A DNA stretch of 64,000 nucleotides from positions 97,361,795 to 97,425,794 of the forward strand of contig OW386293.2 in the NCBI GenBank assembly GCA_936432065.2. Direction: 5' to 3'. Both the position numbers and the translations under genes were made by a program. Positions within the stretch are counted from its first letter, which is position 1. Each line of letters starts with the position of its first letter. The notes below the pieces were generated by a model. That model ran no database searches. It saw nothing but the letters and a program-made list of their open reading frames with translations, and was not told the origin of the DNA. Below are positions 1 to 11,584 of the stretch, piece after piece. The stretch comes from Rutpela maculata (lineage: Eukaryota; Arthropoda; Insecta; Coleoptera; Cerambycidae).

Positions 1-1025
1 GGAGATTTCACTATAAAATTTTCGTCTGGGCGGATGTCTTCCACAATTTTATATATTTTATCTCATATAAACTGTGTAAATTGGCCGTGCACCTAACAGT
101 CAACCGCGACAGATGGAGTGATGATGACAGACGTTCCATACAGCAATGAGAGACCAACTAAAATAATGTATGAATCACAAAACGTCTGCCAAGGCGTTGT
201 GAAGAAGAAAAAGTAATTGTCTCAAGTTTTCCATGTATTTAATCATTTTGACTTGCTTCCTTTTACACCCAACTTGTTAGAATTTTTGTGGCAAGACAGG
301 AATAGATTACAAAAAACCCCTACTGTCCACACATAGTACGCTGACCCCATTCGTGAAATGTTAATATCCTGAGTAATACCGGAAATAGTTGGTTTAGCTA
401 AACTTTTATCTTTACTTAATACATAATTAATGTAAAACAAGGAAATTGACCGCAAGGAACGGCACTCTGCTACTGTATTAAAGATTCAGCGGTTTTTTGT
501 CTAATTACATATCATGTTTAAAAATAATATAACCTGATGGTTATGACAGCGATCATCAGATGTTCGGTTTGTATAAATTATTGCGTGAAAGGATGGCAAA
601 TTGTACTTGAATTAATGAATTTTGATGAATGAATGAGTGATGATGAACATACGAACACTTCTATTGCGCAAAAAAATTATTCATGGACACTCTCAATTCT
701 AACTAACTTAAGAAATCATAGTAAAGTCAAGTACTCAAATATTTAGGAAGCAATGTAACCGATTTATAACAAGGTAAATTTTGAGTATGATGTTCTTTAG
801 TGGTTTATAAATGATATACTATATTCCCAATCATTCCTTTTTTGCATGATGAAAGAACAGTAGACCACTTTATTTAGATATTCCTATTACTAAACATAAT
901 AGTGCCTAATGACGGCTGGAAGCATCATATGTTCAAAGTTGTGATCTAAAATGTTTCTCTCAATAATTATTCATCCGTTCACCAACATGCAATTCTATGT
1001 ACCCTTTCTTCTATATTTGTGACAT
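1..1025. other. AT-rich stretch, no gene seen
   Basis: No recognisable gene or repeat was found. The short open frames here have no domain signature. It ends at the 5' edge of the first fold-back element. Confidence 0.5.
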
Positions 1026-1328
1026 AAGTAAATAGTGGACCGAAAAATATATTTTTTAAAATTTTTCTATCGCTATATCTGGGAAAAAAATGAAAAAAAT
1101 TCAAATAAAAAAATATCTTCGGTCGCGGTCGCACATCGCACTCAAAGTTTTGAATAATGGCGGAATTTTTCTGTTTTTCGTCATTTTCTTATAATTACTA
1201 AACTCACTATTATCGAAACTTTATATGCCCTAATGTGAAGTTTGGGGCATGAGGAACATGAAAAAGTTTAAAACCTGTAATTTCAAAATATTTATTGTTC
1301 GCGTAAAAAAGCTCAAAAAACACAATTT

Positions 1329-1985
1329 TTAGTAGAAATGGCAATATTTCGTAATTTCTGCCAATTTTACTTTACAAAAAAACCGATGAATATATTTATC
1401 ATTTCTAATTTTGTTATTCAAAAGAGTGCACTTTAAAGTCAGATTTTTGGGAAAATTTCTTTCATAGGATAGGAGGGTCGTGCTAATGAAGCTGTCTCTT
1501 GCGTCAGGGTCACAGACTTTTTTGGATGTTTTGGTCACAAGTTTGACACACTGTTTACAGCCTGGGTGTGACAAGGTAAGCTTGGAAGATGCAGTTGCAG
1601 TAATGTGCCAGTCTGTATTAGATTTTTGATGTATTCATTCGTGATGCTCCTTAATAGGGGAGGAGGAGAGATATTGCAACTATCCCATCAAATCATGTTG
1701 ACGCAGTCTGTTGCTTCGAAGTTGAGTTTTGGCGTGGTGAAGTTTCGAACACTCTTTCCCTTGGAATGTATTCGAGCTTTCAACATTCGGCGTAGCCCCA
1801 GTTCCCTGATACGTCTTCTTTCATCCACAATCATTGCAAGGATCAAATTTTCAGGGTGAGCAAAGAAAGCGTTTCGCTCAATTACTGGGTTAATGACATC
1901 AAATTTTGAATTAGGTACCGTGATGTTCTGATGGCTTCAAAAACTGTCTCTGAATCATGTGTGAAATTTTTGTAGGCTTTAATTT
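1329..1985 (-). pseudogene. Relic of a multicopy invertebrate protein family (FAHPEN / FPCHTQ type)
   Basis: Reading the minus strand from about 1,985 downward gives, in broken frames, a segment VINPVIERNAFFAHPENL, then an Arg/Lys-rich piece (IVDERRRIRELGLRRM), then a segment ending LPSLPCHTQAV. After a frameshift the ORF at 1,329-1,574 continues with CVKLVTKTSKKVCDPDARD. I recognise this order from uncharacterised multicopy proteins of insects and cnidarians (family pattern HPEN...FPCHTQAVERCVKLVTEAS...RDGFIR). Its biochemical role is not known to me. There is an in-frame stop after NMI and at least two frameshifts, so it cannot be translated as one protein. It lies inside fold-back element F1, and its C-terminal coding region runs into the left inverted arm. 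It is either the autonomous protein of a DNA transposon or captured cargo. Confidence 0.6.
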
Positions 1986-2221
1986 TAAATCAGAGAAGCA
2001 TGTAACATTTCAAAATAAAATGTAACTGCCTAATTTTGGTGAAATTAGGTAGGTTTTTCTAAGCTTACATATAGTCTGAGAACTCTGTTTACTGTCATCA
2101 ACCATCTTGAGTGTTAAAGCGGACCAGGATCACAAGCTGCTAAATCTTCTAAAATTGTACCTGACTTTATGGGAGCAGAAATATCGTATAATCGATCCTT
2201 GGTCAGCACTTTTCTGTCAAC

Positions 2222-2407
2222 TTGAGAAATGGGAATCTAATACAGAATGGCACACCGCTGCAATTGGATTTCCAAAGCTTCCCTTGTCGACCAAAAGAGT
2301 GTGTCGCTGACGCAAGAGTTGGCTTCATTAGGACGACCCTTCTATCAAGATCTATTACGCCAGAATTTCCTCAAAAATCTGACTTTAAAGTGCATTCTTT
2401 TGAATAA
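2222..2407 (+). pseudogene. Second, shorter copy of the FPCHTQ-type C-terminus, opposite strand
   Basis: The plus strand of the right arm of F1 encodes a segment with LQLDFQSFPCRPKECV followed by VGFIRTTLLSRSI. This matches the end of the relic at 1,329-1,985 but lacks the central CVKLVT part, so it carries an internal deletion. It points outward toward 2,778, as the left copy points outward toward 1,030, giving a head-to-head pair. No complete protein is possible. Confidence 0.5.
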
Positions 2408-2782
2408 CAAAATTAGAAATAATAAATATATTCATCTTTTGTTTACTACAAATGAAAAAGTGAAATTAACAGAAATCACGAAATATTGTCATTTCTACTA
2501 AAAAATGAACAATAAATATTTTGAAATTACAGGTTTTAAATTTTTTTCGTGTTCCTCATACCCCAAACTTCACATTAGGACAATAGTGAGTTGAGTACTT
2601 ATAAGAAATTTATGAAAAACAGCAAAATTTCGCCATTTTTCAAAACTTCGAGTGCGATCCGCGACCGGAAGATATTTTTTGATTTGAATTTTTTTTTCCT
2701 TTTAATTTTGCTTAGTTAGGCGATAGGCAACTTTTTCGGGGTATAGCGATAGAAAAATTAAAAAATAGTTCATTATTTAAGT

Positions 2783-4725
2783 AATAAATAGGAAATAATT
2801 ACCTTAAAATTGCTGCAAATTAATTTGCTAACAGGGTTAGGCAACATTTCACTGCATTTAACCTCTTGAAGAAAATGTCTTCGCTTGCCTATTTTCGACT
2901 TCAAATTTGTATTAATTTTTTTCCCATATTGGTAAATTTGTGGAAAATATAAATTACCTGTCACTATTGGTAAACTTTGTAAACTAAAGACCTTGACCTA
3001 TTAAAATTGAAGTAATTCTGACTATAAATGTTAGTTGGGACATTCCTTTAAATTCTTAAAATTTGGCTCTATATATAAAATTTAATCTTTATGTAATACA
3101 GCAGGAAAAAATGCTTGTGAGTAAAAATACAACGCATACTGTAATCATTTACATCAGAAGATTCTCGAATTCCAACACTCCTGTTCAATAAATAATTCGA
3201 CATGAAAGGATCCAATTGCGAAAAAATCATAAAGAGGAAGTTTTAATAGCCCACTGCCATATTTAAATGTTGAATGCAAACCATAAATAAAAAACTGCAT
3301 AGGAAAGGAGACATTATATGCACCTTAGACCGTGTTTCAAACATAAATTTAAATAAAATTTACTTATACCCCATTGTCGCGAGTTCTTTTCCATTGTTAT
3401 GGGAAATAGTCCCAAAGAATATTAATTTGAAGCCATGAAATAATATCTCTATCATTGTCTCAAGAGTAAATGCACTTGTAGGGGCGGACTGGCCCCGATA
3501 GACCCGCTAGCGGAAATAAAGTTTTATATTTGTAAAAGACAAGATGACTTGAAAATCTTGAGACAGCTTACTAAAAAATGAGTATACAGTTTAAGCAGTG
3601 ATTTTCGTACGTACTGAAGTGAGCGCTGAATAGAGTGGATCTCAGAAATTTTAGACACAATAGGCATACAGTGGGAAGTCTGTTTCTGATGCACTAATAG
3701 TTCTAGTATAGACAGTGCAAGAGAGACCTCTCTACTCTCCTAAGTTTCTAAGGTTTCTAAGAAAGTGTTAGTGTCTTTTACAGGAACAACAAATGGGATA
3801 AAATTTTCGCTACCAACAAATAGTGAAGAAGACTACCTACTGGTTCAAAAAGCTGGTTAAAGGTGTCATGATCGTTTGTTTTTCCTCTAGTCAACTGTTT
3901 TTTTTTATTGCGGAATTTTGGAAGATTATTATATTTTGCGCAGTTACTAAAATATTAAAGCCTTTAAATAGATAGATACGAATTTGTTCAGGGCTGTCTC
4001 AAAAACCCAGCACAAAAAATCTACACAAAAATCTGTTTCACAATACCCTAAATTACAAATATAAAATAAAGGGAAATAAAGCACTCGTTTCTGTCTGTCT
4101 AACTTGTATCTTTTGGTAAATTTTGTTTTATAATAGCTTTAGTACAATTTTTTCCCAAGCATCTACAACTTCGGCTAAGTAAAATTTTCGAGTCCGTACA
4201 ACAATCAGCAAAAAAATGTGTAAATTTATTTGGAAAACTTTATTTAAAAAAAAGAGGGTATGAAAAGATACATATAAGTCATGCAACATTTCGAAAATGA
4301 TTTGTCCATCTTCAGATACACTTACAAAACTACATGAAAATGTTCAGTTTTCCCTTCGCCGTACGTTTGTTCTCAAACATTTTGGAAATAATAATATAGT
4401 TTTATTTCTTGCAAAATACATTTAAAAAAAATCAAATTAGAGAAGGATGACGGTATCCATATATCATGTTTTTTCATACAATCATCTGCTTATAGAAAAT
4501 GTTACAATAATGCAAATTAAAATAAAATACAAATACAGAAATATTAAATATTAAGCTAAAAACATACTCTTCGCCAATTTACTGAGCTTTTTATATATAA
4601 TTGTTACACATTCTATACGATACTCTTCGCAGTTTTCTTGTAAATAATGTTAGTTTTTGGACATCCTAAATTTTGTGATACCATCTTTGTTGTGAAAAAA
4701 ATTATATAAAAAAAAATGAAAAAAA
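2783..4725. other. No gene seen
   Basis: AT-rich sequence with only short open frames and no domain motifs. I saw no repeat shared with the rest of the window. Confidence 0.45.
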
Positions 4726-4726
4726 A

Positions 4727-4862
4727 ATATCCAACCTGTGTGGGATTCGAACACGGGACCTTTGGATTGTAACGCAAAGCAATACAATACAATCAAACTT
4801 TATTATTGTTATATATTACATTTAGCCGCTGCGCCACCACATATTGCTACGAAAATTGATTG
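4727..4862 (-). mobile_element. tRNA-derived SINE-like fragment
   Basis: On the minus strand there is a box A-like TGGCGCAGCGG followed about 80 bp later by a box B-like GTTCGAATCCC. These are the internal RNA polymerase III promoter elements of a tRNA. The spacing is longer than in a real tRNA and holds an AT-rich insertion. T-rich sequence follows box B. I cannot fold an acceptor stem, so this is a tRNA-derived SINE piece and not a tRNA gene. Confidence 0.5.
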
Positions 4863-4989
4863 TCTGTTGATATACCTATATCTTTCGACAATCATACATA
4901 TTTCAACTCTTACTTCTATGAAATATATATTAGTAAAATTCATAAACAAAAAAAATATATTATGGAAATAATATTTCGCAAGATTTCCA

Positions 4990-5420
4990 TTTTAGTACAA
5001 GCGACAAAAATTAAGAGAATATATATTTTTTAAATTAAATAATTAATAACTTTTTTATTTACCGATCGATTTTCTTCAGAAACAATAGGGTTCTTCCTCT
5101 AGCTAACACTAACTTACTTTCTAAATTCCAATACAATTGGACTTTTTGAAAGATGTTCAGAATTCGTTCACTAACACAATGATATGAAAATTTTTCTCTA
5201 CGAGCGATATTTACGATTTTAGAAATGTGCCGATCAAATACAATATACTCTTCGTTTTTGCGAAGAGTATAATAATCAAGATCATACGCAAACCAAACTA
5301 TACTACAAACATAGTAACATAAATATATAAAATAAGTATCTACAATATGACCATTGGCCATAACGTATTAGGTTATAATATATATGATACATTACATAAT
5401 TATTCTTTTATAGTAAATAT
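4990..5420 (-). repeat. Dispersed repeat family S, inverted partial copy
   Basis: The reverse complement carries a TGCGAAGAGTATA-like segment, GATCGGCACATTTCTAAAA, AATATCGCTCGTAGAGAAAA and an arm ending in a GTTTCTGAAGAAAATCGATCGG-like motif. The same order is seen at 27,960-28,260 and 28,900-29,220 on the plus strand. The 100-codon open frame across it (5,059-5,361, minus) lies wholly within the repeat and has no known domain. Confidence 0.5.
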
Positions 5421-5424
5421 TAAA

Positions 5425-5660
5425 TATTTCGTACTTTTACTTCCACATCCAGTGGAAGGATAGTCACGTAAAAAAAAATGTTGAAAATTTGTATACTTCA
5501 AATAGACTTAGAACGTCATGAAACGACGAGATTTTAAGTTTGAGCAAAAAAAATGTTCTGTCTGTCGTTCTGTCTGTAACTTCTTTTGTGCGCATGATTA
5601 CTCTGGAACGTTTGAGATTGATTGACTTGAAATTTCTGTGCGCATTGTGACATATGTTAT
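5425..5660 (-). repeat. Dispersed repeat family R, inverted 3' part
   Basis: This begins with ACTTCCACATCCAGTGGAAG and continues with a segment complementary to the CTCAAACTTAAAATCTCGAC and CAGACAGACAGA parts of the full copy at 60,225-60,960. It abuts, and partly overlaps, the 3' end of the LINE relic next to it. Confidence 0.65.
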
Positions 5661-6290
5661 TTTCTCTAAGTAATTTCACTCTATGTAAATCACTATATTT
5701 CACTAATTTTGTTGCCACATATTCAGGTTTATAATATTTTAAGATTTTATATGACATGCAAGGCATGTGTAAATCAAATCATTTGTTAAGATTGAGCCAT
5801 TTAGATGCCAAGACACTGGCCGAAATATAATCTTTGTGCAAATTATAACTAATGCATTCTGAATTCTCTGCAAACGAACACGTTAATTAACGTGTTTAAA
5901 AAACTTAGATTAACATCTACCCATATTCCCAAGTTCTTACAATAGTCACCAGTTGATAAAATTTAGCCATTTAATTTAATATTAAAATCAGTATCACTTA
6001 AAATAAAATAAAATTTAAGAAATAAAATTTCCTTTCCATTTCTAAATTCCAACAATTCAGTTTTAGATTTATTTAAATTAACTGTGAGCTGACGACACTT
6101 CATATATAACTTGTATATCATCATTCATTTTAAATACAGGTGTTAAGGTATTTTGAAAAATAAAATAAAAATATAACTAGGTATCATCAGCAATTTGATG
6201 GCATTGACGGTATTGAAAATACTTATAATACTTAAACCTTGCGGGATACCTCTATGGCGTCAAGCGACACTGATTCTGCTTTGGCATTAA
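5620..6290 (-). pseudogene. Broken non-LTR retrotransposon reverse transcriptase (LINE-A)
   Basis: Reverse transcriptase of a LINE, which copies its own RNA into a nicked genomic site. On the minus strand I read RGIPQGLSIISIFN (RT motif GxPQG), then in another frame HQIADDT (the A-DD catalytic motif), then VNLNKSKTELLEFRNG, CKNLGIWVDVNLSF and VQRIQNAL, in the order usual for jockey/CR1-like RTs. Several frameshifts and stops separate these, and the N-terminal RT part, endonuclease and ORF1 are absent. The residual reading frame continues into 5,464-5,766, where repeat family R takes over. Clade assignment within the jockey/CR1 group is inference. Confidence 0.7.
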
Positions 6291-6667
6291 CAATCCCGCA
6301 TGCGCATACTACTCCGTGTAAAAGCCCATAGCGAGATACGTATTCGTTGGAAAAACATCTTCAATATTCGTTGATTTTGAGTGATATTTGTTTTTTTATA
6401 TAAGCTTGTGTGGTAATCAAGTTAGTTAAAAATAACTGATGCAGGTTTTTCAAAAGGACAATCAGACAATTTACCTAGTGTGGATATGTTTATGGTGGCT
6501 TCATACATTAAAAACACTGGAAGTTAGAAATAAACAAGAAATTAAAGTTTATTCAATGGTAAAACAAAATAAGCTTTAAGACTGACCTGTAACCTGTAAT
6601 ATAATATGTTATCTATAAATTCAATTCTTGGTATTTTGGTTGTAATTACATTAAACGTTATACTTAC

Positions 6668-6873
6668 ATTAAAATAATCTTGACATATAGAAATGGCGTT
6701 GTTCTTTTCAGAAATATCCCCTATATTATTTCTTCTGCATGCTATTAGCCATTTTGATCGGCGATTTTTATCTTTAGATACGTGAATAAACATTTTATTT
6801 CCTGATTTAATAGTTGTATTATTACACAGTGACACTATACACTTATACGGTGTTTATAATAAGTATTTTCCAT
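6668..6873 (-). pseudogene. Probable THAP-domain coding exon, damaged start
   Basis: A THAP domain is a C2CH zinc-binding DNA-binding fold found in host regulators and in P-element-type transposases. The minus strand encodes KCIVSLCNNTT, then KMFIHVSKDKNRRSKWLIAC and ISICQDYFN. This gives CX4C, the conserved Trp of the KW pair, and a late C-x2-(H) pair in which the His is replaced by Tyr. Immediately after DYFN is a consensus splice donor GTAAGT (6,667-6,662), where THAP first exons often end. An ATG at 6,873-6,871 lies just upstream but out of frame, with an in-frame stop between. It is therefore either a pseudogene or an exon with an indel. I found no downstream exon. Confidence 0.5.
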
Positions 6874-7840
6874 TTCTCTACACAAAACAGAATCGTAATT
6901 AAACGAAATCTTCAAAATACGTGAATTCACAACACAACATTTTCACACAAGCAAACGTAAACACGAAAGTTAGGTTAGGAGGTGAAGAAACTAAAACGGA
7001 AATTAGTCTCAAAGCCAACTGCCGCCTAGTCTGAAGAACCCCACAATGCTCTTAGCGAGGATCTCAACTTTAATTATTTATTGCAAAGTAAGTACTGCGA
7101 TTTAAGAGCTGATATTCGATATGGCGTGCTTTAATACATAATCACAGACTTTAATGAAATTTGAAAAATGGTATATTATAAATTTGCTTGATATAAATGA
7201 GTATATACGAGTCAAATATTCAGAGTCGGCAACGCCCGATTGCAGTTTTTGTTGGTTTGAAGACTATCCTGAAAATCAGGAAAAAGAGCAAAAAAGGGAC
7301 TAATTTTTTTTGGCGAACGATTCGTAGCAAATATTAAAACTGATTATGCCTTGATTTATTAACTTCTCTCGGGCTGATTCCGGCCCTGCAACGACGATCG
7401 TCTTAAACAGAAAGAAATCACCAACCGGAAAATAATTCCAGCGATGCAATTATTCATTTCCTGTAAGTCTACCTTACATCCAGAATTGTTGTTTTAGGCA
7501 GTACGCTTTGTTTGATTTTATAAAAACAGTAATTTAATGTCGTTAAATATAAAATATTTTCCTCCTTCGACTGATAATATAATATTCGGTTTTTCTGTGA
7601 GGCGCGGTAAAATAAACGTTTTTAGTGTTTTAGGTTAAACTTTCGATAAGGAAAAGGGAAGTGATAATATAGTAAACACCCAATGAAGGAAAAATATGAA
7701 AAAGCCTTTTACTAAAACTACATTTTTACGAGAAAATAGTAATAGATTAATGAAAATATTATAATGAATTCATTTTTTGGTATACAGGATGGATCAGAAC
7801 ATTCTTATCAATTGAAAAAAGTGCACACCACTACTACCAT
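6874..7840. other. No gene seen
   Basis: Intergenic sequence upstream of the THAP-like exon. It includes a GTTAGGTTAGGAGG stretch near 6,968-6,982. No protein or repeat was recognised. Confidence 0.4.
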
Positions 7841-7844
7841 TGGT

Positions 7845-7965
7845 ATAGACAGTATGTCCACAATTAGAATGGATAAGAGAGTAAACTTTTTTATTTCTCA
7901 TCTTACGCGGAAAATTTATTCTTCATAAGAGTTTTGCTTTTGTTAAAAATATGATTGCCAAGTTA
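7845..7965 (+). repeat. Short dispersed repeat, partner at 55,600-55,712
   Basis: A roughly 115-bp segment running from CAGTATGTC to ATGATTGCCA recurs near 55,600-55,712 in the same orientation, with a few substitutions. A CAGGGTGTTCAGAAAA motif, common at the edges of insect repeats, follows here at 7,978 but not at the second copy. Confidence 0.7.
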
Positions 7966-8039
7966 ACATGTCATGTACAGGGTGTTCAGAAAATTTAAAA
8001 AATCTGTAAATTATGTAAGAGTAAACTACGTTCAATTTT

Positions 8040-9805
8040 TAGTACAGTAACTAGAGGTAAAAAATATGCAAAACTTCGGAATAATGTCATATTGAACGGA
8101 TTTCGTTCATTTTTGGCAGTATAATAGTAAATGCTTCACGGAAAAGTTTCCATATTGTGCGGGTGCTTGCTAATTTATAGGGGGTGGATGCCACCCCCTC
8201 TCAGGGGGTGGCACTTAAAAAAAATATATATTTATTGGAGCTGAAGTAGAATCAAATTTTAAGAAAAAAAGGTTCTATGCAATTTTTCACATAAATTGAT
8301 AGTTTTTAAGTTATTACGACTTCAAAATTGCGGTTTTAGCTTGAAAAAAAAAGGTATTTCCAAACGACTTTCGTCAAGTATCTCGAAAAGTATTACTTTA
8401 TTGAAAACATGTTACAGACCAATTACAGAAAGTACAAACTGGGAATTAATTATATTTTTTGCTTATTAATGTAGGATTAATAATTTCGGAGATATTTAAG
8501 TTTACATTTGGCATTCAAGTGTTCATAAGATAATTATTTAGAGTGAGAGTTAAATATTTCAGAAACTGTGACATCTACGTCAAGGATGCTAATAGGTAGA
8601 ATAATAGGTTGTTAATTAACCTTTCAACTGTTTTTTATTTGTTTCTGTAGCATAAAAAACAAAGAAGTTATGACCGAAGCAATGTGCGTCTACACATTTT
8701 TTTAATAACAACGTCGCCATTTTGTTACTGTAATTAGGCAGTAATTAAAAAAAAAAGGAATTTTAAACACTGCTTCTCATTAATATATAGCATGACGTAG
8801 ATGCTCAAATTTTTTGGTTTGTATACAGCATTTGCTTTAGAAAAAAATACAGTTTAAACTATAAAGGTATTTTCGATAAAACGCATTTTTTATTGAAATA
8901 TGGGTAGAGACCAAAAATAAAGCCCATAAACTGATAATGAATTTCGCTTGTTTATTTATTTACATAGATTTAATAGTTTCGGAGATGCGAAAATTTACAA
9001 ATGGCGTCCGAACGTTTATAAGACGAAGAATGCAGTTTAAATGTTAATTATCTCAGAAATTGTGACATCTACGTCACGCATGCTAAGGAATGAAACTAAA
9101 GACAATTAATTGCGCTTTTAAATTAATTTTTACTCGTTCCTGTAGCATAAGAAATAAAGAAGTTATGACGGAAAATATGCGTATTTATATTTTTTTATAT
9201 AAAAAGGTCGCCATTTTGTTACTTTAATTAGCCAGTAATTTAAAAAAATTGTCTCAAATACAGTTTTTCGTTAAGATATAGCATTACCTAGATGCTCAAT
9301 TTTTTTTGCTCATTTAAAGCACTTGCTTTAGAAAAAAATGCATTTTAAACCTCAAAGGTAATTTGGATACCAAATATAAACTTAATATCTCCGAAATTAT
9401 TAATCCTACATCAATAAATAAAAAATATAATTAATTCCCAGATTGTACTTTCTGTAATTGGTCTGTAACATTTTTTCAATAAAGTAGTACTTTTCGAGAT
9501 ACTTGACGAAAGTCGTTTGGAAATATCTTTTTCTTCAAGCTAAAATCGCAATTTTGAAGTCGCTATAACTTAAAAACTATCAGTTTATGTGAAAAATTGC
9601 ATAGAACCTTTTCTTCTTAAAATTTGATTCTATTTCAGCTCCAATAAATATATATATTTTTTAAGTGCCACTCCCTATAAATTAGCAAGACCCCCCACAA
9701 TATAGAAACTTTTCTGTGAAGCATTTACTATTATACTGCCATAAATGAACGAAATCCGTTCAATATAACATTATTCCGAAGTTAAAACCGCTAGTTACTG
9801 TACTA
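8040..9805. mobile_element. Long inverted-repeat element F2, 1.77 kb
   Basis: Arms of about 450 bp (8,040-8,510 and 9,375-9,805) are inverted copies beginning TAGTACAGTAACTAG. Shared landmarks are TTCGGAATAATGT, GAACGGATTTCGTTCAT, GACTTTCGTCAAGTATCTCG and GGGAATTAATTATA (each inverted in the right arm). A TTT triplet flanks both ends. The middle is not single copy: a ~300-bp unit (from about 8,560 and again from about 9,055), starting near TGTGACATCTACGTCA and running to TTTGCTTTAGAAAAAAAT, occurs twice in direct orientation. There is no protein signature, so it is presumably non-autonomous. Confidence 0.8.
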
Positions 9806-9808
9806 TTT

Positions 9809-11225
9809 AATGATATGAAAAACTGCCACTAAGAAAAGTTGTTTAGAATTAAAATTTATGTCGCAATTACAATTTGTGGATAAAGATGCTTAATTCGACT
9901 TTTTTTAGAAAATTACCAAGTTAATTATAAGCATATGCTTATAATTCAATTTCCTTTAAATAAATCTTATTAAATACTTCAAGTAAAATATAAAACAAAA
10001 CCACGCCACTGTGCACTCGAAAACACGAACGAGCCTACGCCATCTTAGTTCAGACGTTCGTGACGTCACACCGGGACTCTATCAGCGAACAGACTTTAAT
10101 AACTTTTTTGGGGATGTATTATGGTCAATTAAATATTCAAGGGCGACTGTTTAATATAATGGTTAAAAATGGTAATTGTTCCGGTTTTCAAAATTGACAA
10201 ATTTTTCAGATTAAACATTTTCATATACCGACGTTTCATATTTATTTGTATACCTTCCAAAGTCCTAAAACTTCCTTATAATATGTTTTATCAAAACCCG
10301 ACCCATTTTGTTATTTTATTACTATTTGAAATTATGGCAAACAATTATTCCATAATTTACAACAATTATAATGATAAATAATATCGAAGTATTTACAAGG
10401 AAATGATAAAAACGTAGATTATTTTAATATCGGTGGGTAATTTACTTGCAGGTTGACATAAATATGTAAAAATAGCACAATTATCAAATGGGTTATTTTA
10501 CTTAACATTAGGTTTCCCCATAAAATATTATTCGGTTAAATAATATAATCATAAACAGGAAATAGTACAAGAACGCTAGAATATTTTATATCTATTTTGG
10601 GGATGGAGAGTAGTTCCGTGGTTGGAGTTATCTAGGTTGTAAACTGGACCTACATAGGGAACTGAATTCGAGTTTCACTTAGTATAGTGCCAAATAAGTT
10701 TTAATTTTAAATTAATTCATGAGATGTTGTAAACATTTTTAAATAGGTCATATCGCAGCCACGTAAACAAATCATAGGATACCAGGAACTGATTTACTTA
10801 CAAATCGATGTCAACAAGAAAAATGCTAATTTTTCCTAATATGGGTTAATGTTCGCTTTAGTTTAGACATGGCTTCGGGTAGTCTGCCAATTTATTACCA
10901 CAATCTCAAATTGTACCAAGTTAAAAGCAAATCACAAAATTCTTCCCCAAGGAGTCAGATTTAAATGTGTTTATATTTCTTTTTATATTAGTTTTCTTGA
11001 TTAATTTATTATTTTAAGTAAAATCAGGATATTCTATTAGTTCCTGTTGTAAATACTCACCGCGTATACTTCTTTGTATCTATTCAACCATTTTATCTTA
11101 CCTGAAAAAATAAAACATAATTATTGTGATTGTTCATTGATAAGAAAATATATTTGTTATATCAATTTACACTTGCCACCAAAACAAATAATTCAAATTC
11201 CAAATTAAAAAACACCGTCACACAA
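9809..11225. other. No gene seen
   Basis: AT-rich sequence with weak open frames only. No recognisable domain or shared repeat. Confidence 0.4.
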
Positions 11226-11230
11226 AAAAA

Positions 11231-11584
11231 AGTCGCGAACCTGAAGCAAAACCTGTTCGGATTCAGCGCCCAAAAATACATACATTTTGATAGGTTTTGT
11301 TTCAGGTTCACGACTTTCTATTTGCACCGGCACACACACACACATATAAAAAAAAACTTGTGAACCTGAACCAAAACCTATCAAAATATATGTATTCTTG
11401 TGTGCTGAATCCGAACCTGCCATCAAATTTGGCCTGTCATCGGAATTTTTTTCTACAGTTGATGAAAGTCGAACGTTTTTCTTGAAAACTGAGGACGTTT
11501 GATTTTCATCGAATGTAGAAAAAAATTCCGATGACATAGGTCAAATCTGATGGCAGATTTGGATTCAGCGCACAAGAATACATA
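11231..11584. repeat. Nested hairpin repeat F3
   Basis: The segment 11,390-11,584 is a near-perfect fold-back of two ~97-bp arms. Outer TGTATTCTTGTGTGCTGAAT pairs with ATTCAGCGCACAAGAATACA, and inner TCATCGGAATTTTTTTCTAC pairs with its complement near 11,515-11,534. Just upstream, 11,231-11,380 holds an inverted pair around GAACCTGAA.CAAAACCT, with a short CA run between. The outer motif also occurs at the ends of the much larger fold-back at 49,446-51,080. Confidence 0.75.

Larger units (their letters stand above)
1030..2778. mobile_element. Long inverted-repeat (fold-back) element F1
   Basis: Two arms of about 480-540 bp, roughly 1,030-1,570 and 2,290-2,778, are inverted copies with many small differences. 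Landmarks found in both orientations are a TTTTTCTATCGCTATA-like outer segment, a region reading CCCCAAACTTCACATTA on one arm, and an AAAGTGCA(C/T)T segment. A 4-bp direct repeat AAGT sits immediately outside both ends (1,026-1,029 and 2,779-2,782) and may be the target duplication, although the setting is AT-rich. The central ~720 bp holds a broken protein relic on the minus strand. The arms themselves contain the relic's C-terminal coding part, on the minus strand at the left and on the plus strand at the right. Confidence 0.75.

Noticed and set aside
4735..4862. tRNA gene on the minus strand
   Set aside because: Boxes A and B are present but too far apart, with no acceptor or anticodon stem.
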